Under the pieces are notes generated by a model. The model had not been told where the DNA came from. It saw nothing but the letters and a program-made list of their open reading frames with translations, and searched no databases. A stretch of DNA of 64,000 bases from Hyphomicrobium sp. (lineage in GTDB: Bacteria > Pseudomonadota > Alphaproteobacteria > Rhizobiales > Hyphomicrobiaceae): positions 53,638 to 117,637 of the forward strand of contig JAIEMV010000010.1 in the NCBI GenBank assembly GCA_019751875.1, read 5' to 3'. Both the position numbers and the translations under genes were made by a program. Positions 26,828-35,928 of the stretch are shown piece by piece. Position 1 is the first letter of the stretch, and every line of letters begins with the position of its first letter.

Positions 26828-27097
26828 TCAGTCGTCGAGCGTCTTGAACACAACCGACATGTCTTTGCCGCTGAGATAGAGGTCGTAGACCTTACCGTCA
26901 CTATGGGTGGCGTCGTCGACTTCCCACCGATTGTCGTCGAACTCGATCTCCTTCCAGGCGGTAAAGCCTTCCGCCTTCAGAACCTCTTCGATCTTGGTAC
27001 GCTCTTCGGCGGTGGGGGGCCGATCGTCATCGGCCAGCGCCGGCGAAGCCATGAGGGTGCTGAGGCCGAGTGCGAGCGCGGCAAGCTTCCAGTTCAT
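26828..27097 (-). CDS. Small secreted PepSY-domain protein
   Basis: The ATG at 27097 (MNWKLAALALGLSTL) has GGAGG 7 bases upstream and opens a signal peptide ending SPALA. The 89-residue product contains one PepSY-like domain: EERTKIEEVLKAEGFTAWKEIEFDDNRWEVDDA, with a final beta-strand DGKVYDLYLS. Such stand-alone periplasmic PepSY proteins are thought to bind or inhibit peptidases, or to act in two-component sensing. No adjacent partner is seen. Confidence 0.8.
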   Translation of the reverse strand: MNWKLAALALGLSTLMASPALADDDRPPTAEERTKIEEVLKAEGFTAWKEIEFDDNRWEVDDATHSDGKVYDLYLSGKDMSVVFKTLDD

Positions 27098-27191
27098 CGT
27101 CAGTCCTCCACTTGTTGCGCATGGAGAACGCAAGCGTGACCGGAAAGTTGCGCGCATTGTATCGCCACGGAATGATGCGTAGGGGTCAGCC

Positions 27192-27237
27192 GCGCAGGGG
27201 GCTGCGCCTCCCTTGATGGAGGACTGCGGCCCCGCGC
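27192..27237. repeat. Intergenic GC-rich hairpin (dispersed family, looser copy)
   Basis: An imperfect inverted repeat runs from GCGCAGGGGGCTGCG through CTCCCTTGATGGAGG to GCGGCCCCGCGC, just downstream of the receptor-channel gene. The inner CTCC...GGAG stem resembles those at 33912-33953 and 34438-34688. It lacks a T-run and is not a standard terminator. Confidence 0.5.
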
Positions 27238-27250
27238 TGAACCCAAGTGC

Positions 27251-29515
27251 TCACCCCAGCCCCATGCTCGCGCGGTGGACGTAGATCGCCATGCCTAAGG
27301 CGAGGAGCGGTACGAGGACGACGTGGGTAATCGTCAGTCCCATCAGCGCCTTTGGACGTTCCTCGAAATAAGGGTTTATGCGGAGAACCGAAATCGCGAT
27401 CATGACCGTGACCGCCAAATAGGCGAACAGAAAGATGCGGTCGGAGAGCGTGGTGCCGTCGCTGTCGATGGCGGGCAACGCGAGATAGAGCGCCACGGCG
27501 GACAAGAGCGCCGTCACCTGGATCGTTACGATCGCTTCGAAGTGGGTGAGGGGAATGAAGATCGAAAGGTAGGCGACGGCCATGATGAACAAGAGCGGCA
27601 CCACAACGCGCAGGAAGTAATCGGTGGTCTCGCGCGACATGATCCACACGAATGATCCCTTATAGAAGGGTACGATGCTCGGCTGGTGGGTCTTGGCGTC
27701 GATCGTCGTCACGAAATCTTCGTCGTAGCCGACATACTGCTCCTTCGGCTCCCATCCAACCGCATCGACGGCGGAATCGCGCAGATCGATCGGCGGTGGC
27801 TGGACGATGAAGGGTTTGTCGCCGCGCTTGGGGCGGATGTTGATCGCGAACCGCTGCGTATCGAAGGGATAGGTTTGAAGCTCGGGTTGGAAGAGAAAGC
27901 GCCCGGACACATGATAGATTTTCATGCCGTCCGGGTAGGCGTCGCTCTTTTCGCCATTGGCAAGGGTGCGCACGGTGATCTGGCGATCGTTGGTTTGCGG
28001 GTTGATCACCGCGTTCGAGAACTCCACGAGATCAATCGAGTTCTCGAGCCCGTCGTCGCGCATGGAGACGTAAAACTCGGCATGGAACGTCTTCTCATTG
28101 TCATCGACCGAGAAGATGCGGATGAGGTCGATATCGAGGTATTGCGTGCCGATCGCCCGCAGGTTCTCGTTCTTGAGGCGGGCGAATTGCATCGGACCGA
28201 GCTGCGTGCGACCCATACCGGGCGCTAATTGCACGAGGAACGGCGTGCGGGTTGCCGTTCGCGTGCGGGGGTCAAAGGACCAGTTTTCGAACTGCCCCTG
28301 GAACACGCCGCGGCCTGCGGCATAGGTGGTCTTCAAGTGTTCTATGATGTGAGATCGTAGCTTTTTGATATCCGCATCGCGGTCTGCCGTTCGGGAAGCA
28401 GACGCGATGATCCCGAGCATGTCGGCATACTGCGTGCCGACGCCGATGGCGCGCAAGTTGTCGTCGGAGAGCGGGTCGTCTGCTGCGCTTGCGGGGCGCT
28501 CTTTGCATTCGCCATTCGCCCAGCCGGGTGCGGATGAGATTTTGTCGCCGATGAAGACCCAATCTTCGGGGGGCTGGCCGGCCATACGGCGCATCAAGCG
28601 TGCGTTGTATAAGTCGGGGAGGCGATCCCAGACGAGTTCAAAAAGAGCGGATGGATAATCGCTTGCGATATCCTTCGGCACGGAGTTGATGCGCCCGGTT
28701 AGCATGATCGCCGGCGTAACGCCCGCTTCTTTCAAGGCCTTTACGAATTCGCCGTTGCGATCGGCGCCTATGGCAAGGAACACGATGTCGGGGTTTTTCT
28801 CTTTCAGATCTGCGATGACGGCGGGGAACCCGGCGGAGTCGGCTTTATTGTCCTTAGTGGCGATGCGATGATCAGCAACGATGTAGGCGCCCATGACGCG
28901 GTTGAGGCCGTCGGCGAGGCTCGTCGAATACAGCTGGTCGCGCATACCAACGAAGGCGGGACGCTGGAATCCGGAGCGTCGAACGAACTGCGCCAGCACA
29001 GGGAGTCGCTCATCATCCTGGGAGGCGCGCATCGTGAAGACATTTGGATAGTCCTTGAAGATGCTGCTCACGGAGATGGCGGACAGGAATGGGATGTTCT
29101 TCTGCTTGATCTCTTTCCCGGCCGCTTCGAACACGGCTTTGGAGCGATCCGAGCTCGACATGCCGATCATCGCAACGCTGTCGGGATCGGATAGAGCTTC
29201 GCGCATATTGGCGGTCGTGCGATTCTGGTCGCGATAGTCGTCGAGGATGCGCAGATCGAGTTTATGACCGGCGATGCCACCCTGGGCATTGATGCGGCGC
29301 TGCTCTTCGGTGACAAAACGCGTTATAGCGGCGACATCGCCACGGTCATAGCACGTGTCGTTGCGGGTCGAGACAAAGACGTTGACCGTGACAGGTGGCT
29401 TGGTCGCGGCCTCGGCTGCTTCGATGGCCGATGCGGGCTCGTCGCTTAATGCGACACAAAACACTAACGCGCAAACAAACCACACGCTTCTTCGCCATAA
29501 GCTCTGAACCGCCAT
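27251..29515 (-). CDS. Periplasmic-binding domain fused to a pentameric ligand-gated ion channel
   Basis: The ATG at 29515 (MAVQSLWRRSVWFVC) opens a signal peptide ending EPASA; the product is 754 residues. Residues ~38-430 are a type I periplasmic-binding (Leu/Ile/Val-binding-like) domain: RINAQGGIAGHKLDLRILDD, MIGMSSSDRSKAV, FPAVIADLKEKNPDIVFLA. From about 460 a Cys-loop-receptor-type beta domain follows, with the signature YPFDTQRF at 549-556 but no flanking cysteines, as in prokaryotic channels. Four helices close the protein: M1 ~632-655, M2 ~658-680 (HFEAIVTIQVTALLSAVALYL, with a Glu at the inner end as in cation-selective channels), M3 ~690-711 and M4 ~729-748. The predicted protein is an inner-membrane channel gated from the periplasm, with two candidate ligand sites. 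It is transcribed alone. Confidence 0.88.
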   Translation of the reverse strand: MAVQSLWRRSVWFVCALVFCVALSDEPASAIEAAEAATKPPVTVNVFVSTRNDTCYDRGDVAAITRFVTEEQRRINAQGGIAGHKLDLRILDDYRDQNRTTANMREALSDPDSVAMIGMSSSDRSKAVFEAAGKEIKQKNIPFLSAISVSSIFKDYPNVFTMRASQDDERLPVLAQFVRRSGFQRPAFVGMRDQLYSTSLADGLNRVMGAYIVADHRIATKDNKADSAGFPAVIADLKEKNPDIVFLAIGADRNGEFVKALKEAGVTPAIMLTGRINSVPKDIASDYPSALFELVWDRLPDLYNARLMRRMAGQPPEDWVFIGDKISSAPGWANGECKERPASAADDPLSDDNLRAIGVGTQYADMLGIIASASRTADRDADIKKLRSHIIEHLKTTYAAGRGVFQGQFENWSFDPRTRTATRTPFLVQLAPGMGRTQLGPMQFARLKNENLRAIGTQYLDIDLIRIFSVDDNEKTFHAEFYVSMRDDGLENSIDLVEFSNAVINPQTNDRQITVRTLANGEKSDAYPDGMKIYHVSGRFLFQPELQTYPFDTQRFAINIRPKRGDKPFIVQPPPIDLRDSAVDAVGWEPKEQYVGYDEDFVTTIDAKTHQPSIVPFYKGSFVWIMSRETTDYFLRVVVPLLFIMAVAYLSIFIPLTHFEAIVTIQVTALLSAVALYLALPAIDSDGTTLSDRIFLFAYLAVTVMIAISVLRINPYFEERPKALMGLTITHVVLVPLLALGMAIYVHRASMGLG

Positions 29516-29624
29516 TCCGACCCCGTCTCCCGCCTGGTTCCGATGGAAGCAGATAGCAGAGGGACTCCCTAGAGTCGTGGCGAACTGATGTCGCTTTTGC
29601 GGCGCGTGCCGAGCTATGCCGCAC

Positions 29625-29653
29625 AAAAAAGCCGCTCCCGTATGGGAGCGGCT
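29625..29653 (-). terminator. Rho-independent terminator of the cold-shock gene
   Basis: On the minus strand a perfect stem GCCGCTCCC/GGGAGCGGC with an ATAC loop is followed by TTTTTTG. It lies about 35 bases after the stop codon of the cold-shock gene. Confidence 0.9.
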
Positions 29654-29686
29654 TCCTTTCAATTGCAGACTTCAGGAGAGGCGGTT

Positions 29687-29896
29687 TTAGATCGCCTCGA
29701 TCCGCCCGACTGCGATCTTGCCTGACCGGCGATCTTCTTCGGTATCAAACTTGACCTTCTGGCCTTCAGTCAGGCCCTGCATGCCTGCGCGCTCGAGAGC
29801 GGTGGCGTGCACGAAAACATCCTTGCCGCCAGCGTCCGGCGTGATGAAGCCGAAGCCTTTTTGATAATTGTAGAACTTAACAGTACCCGGTGTCAT
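29687..29896 (-). CDS. CspA-family cold-shock protein
   Basis: This 69-residue single-stranded nucleic-acid-binding OB-fold protein carries RNP1 (KGFGFITP) and RNP2 (DVFVHATAL). GGAAAC precedes the ATG at 29896. CspA-family proteins act as RNA chaperones and transcription antiterminators. Many alphaproteobacterial paralogues are growth-phase rather than cold regulated. It is transcribed alone with its own terminator. Confidence 0.96.
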   Translation of the reverse strand: MTPGTVKFYNYQKGFGFITPDAGGKDVFVHATALERAGMQGLTEGQKVKFDTEEDRRSGKIAVGRIEAI

Positions 29897-30138
29897 GGGT
29901 GTTTCCTTTTTCAGTCAGGCAAAACGAATCTCACGAGCTAGCAAGCACGCGTACGCACCCACTAGCTCTCATTTTTCGATAATTTGGTTGGGTCTGAACG
30001 CACTTCTGGCGACGCCAGTGGCGTGGGAGAAGTTGCGGCCTGGTTGTCCGGCCAAAAGTCGATTTGGACTATGTAGATGTCTTTTGCGAATTTTTCAAGG
30101 CAAATCGCTGTTTTTGTTTTCAAGTGGAAATTCGAAAC
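29897..30138. other. Upstream region of the cold-shock gene
   Basis: These 242 bases lie between lpxD (which ends at 30139 on the same strand) and the cold-shock gene. The part next to lpxD is T/A-rich (GTTTTTGTTTTCAAG). A long 5' leader for the csp message is plausible, as in other csp genes, but I see no specific cold-box motif. Confidence 0.35.
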
Positions 30139-31164
30139 TCAGGATTTTTTCGCGAGCTGGCGAATGGCGGCGATTTCGCGGGCCCATTCCTTGAACGGAC
30201 GAGCCGGCGTTCCGCCCATGCGAGCGCCGGCTGCCACATCGTCTTTCACGTGCGCACTGCCGGCGATCTGGGCGCCGGAGCCGACTTTCACGTGACCAAT
30301 GACGCCGGAGTGCGCGCCCATGATAACGAAGTCGCCGATTTCGGCAGACCCGGCGATCCCACTCTGGGCGACAATGACACAATGCTTGCCGATGACGACG
30401 TTGTGCGCGATCTGCACGAGGTTATCGATCTTCGTGCCCTCGCCAATGACGGTGTCGGCGAGCGAGCCCCGATCGATGGTGGTGTTGGCCCCGACTTCCA
30501 CTTCATTGCCAATCAGAACGCGACCGATCTGCGGCACTTTAAGATGGCCTTTGGCACTCATGGCGAAACCGAAGCCATCCTGGCCGATGCGGGCGCCTGC
30601 GTGTATGATGACGCCATCGCCGAGGATCGCGTGCGTGACCGTAGCGCCAGGACCGATGTAGCAGTCTTTGCCGATGACCACGCGATAGCCGACGATGGCG
30701 CCGGCGGAAATCACCGAACCTTCCCCGATAACAGCTTCACGGCCGACGACGGCACCCGGCTCCACGGTCGCTGCGTCGGCAATCTGCGCACTGGCATGAA
30801 CGAGCGCGCCGTTATTGTCTGCGGCGGTCGCAGCGGCCTTGCTGCGCAAAGCATCAGCGTAGAACAGCGTGAGGACACGCGCGAATGCGGTGTAGGGCGC
30901 ATCACTTGTGAGAATCGATATGCCTTGCGGAGCTTTCGCCGCATCTCGCGCGGCAAGAATGCATGCGCCGGCGCGCGTGGCGCCGAGCAGCGTCGCATAC
31001 TTACGATTTTCAAAAAAAGAAACGTCGCGCTCGCAGGCCAGATGCAGCGGCCGCACGTCATCAATGGTGCGGCTGTCTTCGCCGATGACGATCGCGCCGG
31101 ATGCGGCAGCAATGTCTTTCAGCGAGAACGGCCCAGCCCGATGAAAAAAGCCCGGGTGCTGCAT
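30139..31164 (-). CDS. lpxD: UDP-3-O-acylglucosamine N-acyltransferase (LpxD)
   Basis: LpxD transfers a hydroxyacyl chain to UDP-3-O-acylglucosamine, the third step of lipid A synthesis. The ATG at 31164 ([13 protein letters not shown]) has GGAGAG 6 bases upstream; the track start 31176 is TTG. The 341-residue protein has the N-terminal uridine-binding domain, then left-handed beta-helix hexapeptide repeats ([15 protein letters not shown]), with the catalytic His segment [13 protein letters not shown]. Unlike the usual bamA-lpxD-fabZ-lpxA order, it stands alone here, so it could be the sole copy or a paralogue. Confidence 0.92.
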   Translation of the reverse strand: MQHPGFFHRAGPFSLKDIAAASGAIVIGEDSRTIDDVRPLHLACERDVSFFENRKYATLLGATRAGACILAARDAAKAPQGISILTSDAPYTAFARVLTLFYADALRSKAAATAADNNGALVHASAQIADAATVEPGAVVGREAVIGEGSVISAGAIVGYRVVIGKDCYIGPGATVTHAILGDGVIIHAGARIGQDGFGFAMSAKGHLKVPQIGRVLIGNEVEVGANTTIDRGSLADTVIGEGTKIDNLVQIAHNVVIGKHCVIVAQSGIAGSAEIGDFVIMGAHSGVIGHVKVGSGAQIAGSAHVKDDVAAGARMGGTPARPFKEWAREIAAIRQLAKKS

Positions 31165-31396
31165 CGTGCTCTCCAATGCAGGAGGCTGATGCCCGCTGCG
31201 GCGTTAAGTAAGTGTCGTTCGACAAAGCGCGTATGCTGGGTGTCGTAGTTGTTGTCGTTGTCCCAAGCAAAAGAGCCGGAATGGGGGCATTGTACCCGAT
31301 CCGGACACGACGTGCACCGCAGGAAAAAAACTGAGCAAAAAGAGCCCCGGACCAAGGTGACGCCACACCTGACGCCATGGCCTTACCCTACTGGCT

Positions 31397-31726
31397 TCAT
31401 ACCATCGGGCGGTTCAATGGGAAGCCGGGGCTGTGGTAGAGCCTCTTGATGTCGTTGCCGATAAAACGCTCTTCACCAATCTCCATGGTGGTGCCCATGA
31501 GCATTTCAGGCGGCAACTTTTCCATCACGAACTGGATCGCCTCGGCGGCACTCTCGAAGCGATAGAAGGTCATCGGACGCTTCGTCGCCCCGCGGCCACG
31601 GCTGGCATAGACCTCGGCGGGGACCTGATAATCGAACGTATCCATCAACCATAGATGGAGATGACCAGTAGAGATTACAAGCTTGATAGAGCCATCACGG
31701 CTGATGATCACTGTGCGGGACAGCAA
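31397..31726 (-). CDS. Hypothetical protein (about 80-109 residues)
   Basis: This conserved-looking protein has no recognised family. The body, from MDTFDYQVPAEVYASRGRG onward, looks like a compact alpha/beta domain with FYRFESAAEAIQFVMEKLPPEM. The start is uncertain: the track uses TTG at 31726, an in-frame GTG lies five codons in (VIISRDGSI), and an ATG at 31645 would drop the beta-strand region. None has a strong ribosome site. It lies downstream of groESL on the same strand but behind the groEL terminator. Confidence 0.55.
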   Translation of the reverse strand: MLSRTVIISRDGSIKLVISTGHLHLWLMDTFDYQVPAEVYASRGRGATKRPMTFYRFESAAEAIQFVMEKLPPEMLMGTTMEIGEERFIGNDIKRLYHSPGFPLNRPMV

Positions 31727-31774
31727 AGTCTCTGATCGAGTTCCGGAGCGCTTCGCGTGCTGTCCTTGTTAATC

Positions 31775-31803
31775 AAAAGAGCGCCGCGGTTTCCCGCGGC
31801 GCT
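31775..31803 (-). terminator. Rho-independent terminator of groESL
   Basis: The stem GCGCCGCGG/CCGCGGCGC has a short GAAA loop on the minus strand and is followed by TCTTTTG. It lies about 55 bases after the groEL stop. Confidence 0.85.
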
Positions 31804-31858
31804 GCGTAAGGGGCGCGAGCCGACTTCCCCGGTGGGGGAAACGCCTGCACGCGAGGGG

Positions 31859-33502
<1,644 letters not shown>

Positions 33503-33537
33503 TCAAATTTGAACTTGGATTGTGGACGCGGCCCCGA

Positions 33538-33855
33538 TCAGGCGGCCTTCTTGACGTTCGATGCGGGCTTCTCGAGAACGCCCATCACATCGCTTTCCTT
33601 CATGATGAGAAGCTCCTTCCCATCGATCTTCACTTCGGTGCCGGACCACTTGCCGAAGAGCACAGTGTCGCCGACCTTGACATCGAGCGGCACGATCTCT
33701 CCGCGCTCGTTGCGCGCGCCGGGGCCGACGGCGACGACTTCGCCTTGCTGGGGCTTTTCCTGCGCCGTATCGGGAATGATGATGCCGCCGGCGGATTTCT
33801 CATCGGCGGTGATCCGCTTCACCACGATGCGGTCATGGAGCGGGCGAAACGACAT
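33538..33855 (-). CDS. groES: Co-chaperonin GroES (10 kDa)
   Basis: GroES caps the GroEL chamber. The 105-residue protein shows the start [13 protein letters not shown], the mobile-loop region [20 protein letters not shown] and the conserved [28 protein letters not shown] lies about 7 bases before the ATG at 33855. It is first in the groES-groEL operon, behind a CIRCE-like operator about 170 bases upstream. Confidence 0.97.
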   Translation of the reverse strand: MSFRPLHDRIVVKRITADEKSAGGIIIPDTAQEKPQQGEVVAVGPGARNERGEIVPLDVKVGDTVLFGKWSGTEVKIDGKELLIMKESDVMGVLEKPASNVKKAA

Positions 33856-33911
33856 GATGTTTCTCCTTTTTCCTGTCGACAGTTTTGATCTCGAAACGAG
33901 AGCTCTCTATG

Positions 33912-33953
33912 CCGCGCGGCGACTCCCCTGATGGGGAGCCGGCCGCCGCGCGG
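33912..33953. repeat. Intergenic hairpin repeat (single copy of the 34438 family)
   Basis: The inverted repeat CCGCGCGGCGACTCCCC, loop TGAT, GGGGAGCCGGCCGCCGCGCGG lies in the groES leader. Its core GGCGACTCC-nC-TGnT-Gn-GGAGCCGGCCGCC matches the units at 34438-34688, while the outer arms differ but remain self-complementary. Confidence 0.75.
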
Positions 33954-34025
33954 ATACCGCGCGCGGCCCGGCTCACGTTTCGGCTGGCGATGTATGGAAC
34001 AGTCCGTAGCTGTTCAAGAGGTCTG

Positions 34026-34052
34026 GCAGCACTTTTTTGCAGTGAGTGCTAA
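34026..34052 (-). promoter_or_regulatory. CIRCE-like HrcA operator upstream of groESL
   Basis: The CIRCE consensus is TTAGCACTC-N9-GAGTGCTAA. Here the right arm GAGTGCTAA is perfect and, exactly 9 bases away, the left arm GCAGCACTT matches 6 of 9 positions. It lies about 170 bases upstream of groES, which is farther than usual. HrcA repression of this groESL operon is the likely meaning. Confidence 0.7.
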
Positions 34053-34157
34053 CGTGCTGATTCTGTTTAGATATTGCGCAAAAGCCACTTTACGGGAACC
34101 GCAACTCGCGGAAAAAATTACGCTTGGGTGCCGACCCTTGATGAGGACTAATCGCGC

Positions 34158-34427
34158 ATGATCTCGAATGATTTCCAGCGCCAGATCGACGGCTTCGGAT
34201 TAACGACCGCTGACATTCTCTATCGCCTGCCCGACCACCCGGCGATCCTCCAGCAGTACGTCTGGCAGGAGTATGACAAGGCGCCGAGCTTTCCGGAACT
34301 GAACCGGTTTCTCATGTTCTGGCAGGCGAAGCTCGAGGGGCTGCTCTTCAGGGTCACCGTTTGCCATCGGGCTCTGATCGGGCCGGCAGAGTTGAAGTCG
34401 GTCGATGGCGAGTTCCGGCTGAACTGA
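34158..34427 (+). CDS. usg: Usg protein
   Basis: This is a small (89-residue) protein of a family confined mainly to Alphaproteobacteria, first noticed upstream of tryptophan genes. The sequence has the conserved pattern DFQRQIDGFGLTTADILYRLPDHP, YVWQEYDKAPSFPEL and a C-terminal LIGPAELKSVDGEFRL. Its function is unknown. It is divergent from groESL and is followed 10 bases later by the tandem hairpin array. Confidence 0.88.
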   Translation: MISNDFQRQIDGFGLTTADILYRLPDHPAILQQYVWQEYDKAPSFPELNRFLMFWQAKLEGLLFRVTVCHRALIGPAELKSVDGEFRLN

Positions 34428-34437
34428 GAAATCGCAA

Positions 34438-34688
34438 GTGGCGCAGGGCGACTCCGCTGTTGCGGAGCCGGCCGCCCTGCTGGACTGGAGTGGCGCAGGA
34501 CGACTCCGCTGTTGCGGAGCCGGCCGCCCTGCTGGACTGGAATGGCGCAGGACGACTCCGCTGTTGCCGAGCCGGCCGCCCTGCTGGACTGGAGTGGCGC
34601 AGGGCGACTCCGCTGTTGCGGAGCCGGCCGCCCTGCTGGACTGGAGTGGCGCAGGGCGACTCCGCTGTCGCGGAGCCGGCCGCCCTGC
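34438..34688. repeat. Five tandem 52-bp hairpin units
   Basis: The unit GTGGCGCAGGGCGACTCCGC-TGTT-GCGGAGCCGGCCGCCCTGC-TGGACTGGA starts at 34438, 34490, 34542, 34594 and 34646, the last copy being truncated. Each unit folds into a hairpin: outer arms GCAGGGCG/CGCCCTGC, inner arms CTCCGC/GCGGAG. Copies differ by one to three substitutions. The array lies between usg and the 3' end of a phasin gene. The ORFs called through it (34361-34939, 34438-34785) are repeat translations. Confidence 0.95.
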
Positions 34689-34705
34689 GCGGGCGTTGGG
34701 TCCGC

Positions 34706-35110
34706 TCAGTGGCGGAGTTCGTGAGCGGCTTCCTCGAGACCATCACGGAAGGCAGCGACGGTTTCGCCAGCACATTCACGGTTGACGCGCGAGAGGTGTT
34801 CGACTTCGTGGCGGACCTCGCGCTGCGCAGTATCGACGACATCGCGGTAGGTGATGAAAAGCTCGTTGACGTTGCGGCAGCCCATCAGGCGGCGTGTGGC
34901 CTGCAGTTCATGTTCGACGCAACGGCTCATGAAACCTAGCCACGCCTGGTTGACACGAAAGGCTTGGTTGATCAGGCGGCCGTTGATCTCCGTCATCATT
35001 GAGAATACCGGGCGCTGCAGCATCAGCCACGACTCGAGCGTTGCTTTGGCGCGCGCTTCGAGAGCGTCGTAATCGAGTTCGGGCTGCGTCGGCAAATTGC
35101 TGGTCATCAT
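34706..35110 (-). CDS. Phasin family protein
   Basis: Phasins coat polyhydroxyalkanoate granules. The ATG at 35110 (MMTSNLPTQPELDY; 35107 also possible) has GGGGAG just upstream; the track extension to 35167 lacks support. The 134-residue protein is almost entirely helical, with the phasin-like stretch FMSRCVEHELQATRRLMGC and a following amphipathic heptad region. It fits PHB storage together with the crotonyl-CoA and ethylmalonyl-CoA genes. Its 3' end abuts the hairpin array. Confidence 0.8.
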   Translation of the reverse strand: MMTSNLPTQPELDYDALEARAKATLESWLMLQRPVFSMMTEINGRLINQAFRVNQAWLGFMSRCVEHELQATRRLMGCRNVNELFITYRDVVDTAQREVRHEVEHLSRVNRECAGETVAAFRDGLEEAAHELRH

Positions 35111-35319
35111 TGTCTCCCCAGACTGTTTACAAGAACGCGACGCGCCTTCCCAACAAGGCGAGGGCAATAGACACGCACGCGGCTGCTGCTTTACGGACCA
35201 ACTATGGACCGAAGCGCAGTGTGGGGCCTGCGCTCGATCAAGTCATCCCGTGACATTTGCGTGATCGAACGCTGTAATCGCGATAATCCGTCTTGCCATG
35301 CTGTTTATGCAGAGCACCT

Positions 35320-35928
35320 TCAGGATTGCGCATGACGTGCGTGAATAATGTTTCCAGCTTTCACGAGGTCCGCAGGATTATCCACGTCGAGAAGTTCGTT
35401 CGCATCACTGATGCGAACGGCGATCGCCTCGGCCCCAATGAGAGACTTCGCACCGCGGTCACCTTTGAGAGCAGCAAGCTGAGGCATGTACGCGCACGGC
35501 CAAACCACGGGATTGCGCTGTGCACCGTCACGATCAGCCGCGTAGACGATGGAATGCCCAGCGTGGGCGGCGAAAGTCTGCAAAAGGATTTGCAGCGTTT
35601 GCGGCGTCAGCAGCGGCATATCGCCGGGAATGATCGCAACGCCATCGATGATGGGGGCGAGCACGGCAACGCCAGCCGCGATAGAGGTGCCCATGCCCTC
35701 TTCAGCATCAGCGCAGCCGACGATCTGCACGCGAAACCGCTGCAAGATGTTCTTGACCGCGGCATGATCCTGACCGGTGACGACGAGGGTTTGCTCAAAG
35801 CCCGCGGCAGTGACGGCGGCGAGCGTGTGGGCGAGGACGGGCGCACCTTCGAGATCGGCGAGCAGCTTGTTGCCGGGACCGAAGCGGCGCGAGCGGCCGG
35901 CAGCGAGAACGAGGGCTGCAATATGCAT
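35320..35928 (-). CDS. mocA: MocA-like molybdenum cofactor nucleotidyltransferase
   Basis: MocA-type enzymes transfer CMP to Mo-molybdopterin, giving the cofactor used by xanthine-oxidase-family enzymes. The 202-residue protein starts with the NTP-transferase motif LVLAAGRSRRFGPGNKLLADL, then the metal-binding IPGDMPLLTPQ and the C-terminal LLDVDNPADL. The start ATG overlaps the stop of the ArsM-like gene (ATGA), so the two are translationally coupled. The symbol is by family; MobA-like GTP specificity cannot be fully excluded. Confidence 0.8.
   Translation of the reverse strand: MHIAALVLAAGRSRRFGPGNKLLADLEGAPVLAHTLAAVTAAGFEQTLVVTGQDHAAVKNILQRFRVQIVGCADAEEGMGTSIAAGVAVLAPIIDGVAIIPGDMPLLTPQTLQILLQTFAAHAGHSIVYAADRDGAQRNPVVWPCAYMPQLAALKGDRGAKSLIGAEAIAVRISDANELLDVDNPADLVKAGNIIHARHAQS

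Noticed and set aside
34438-34688. Coding sequence through the hairpin array (34361-34939 and 34438-34785)
   Set aside because: The ORFs are translations of a 52-bp repeat and overlap the phasin gene on the other strand.
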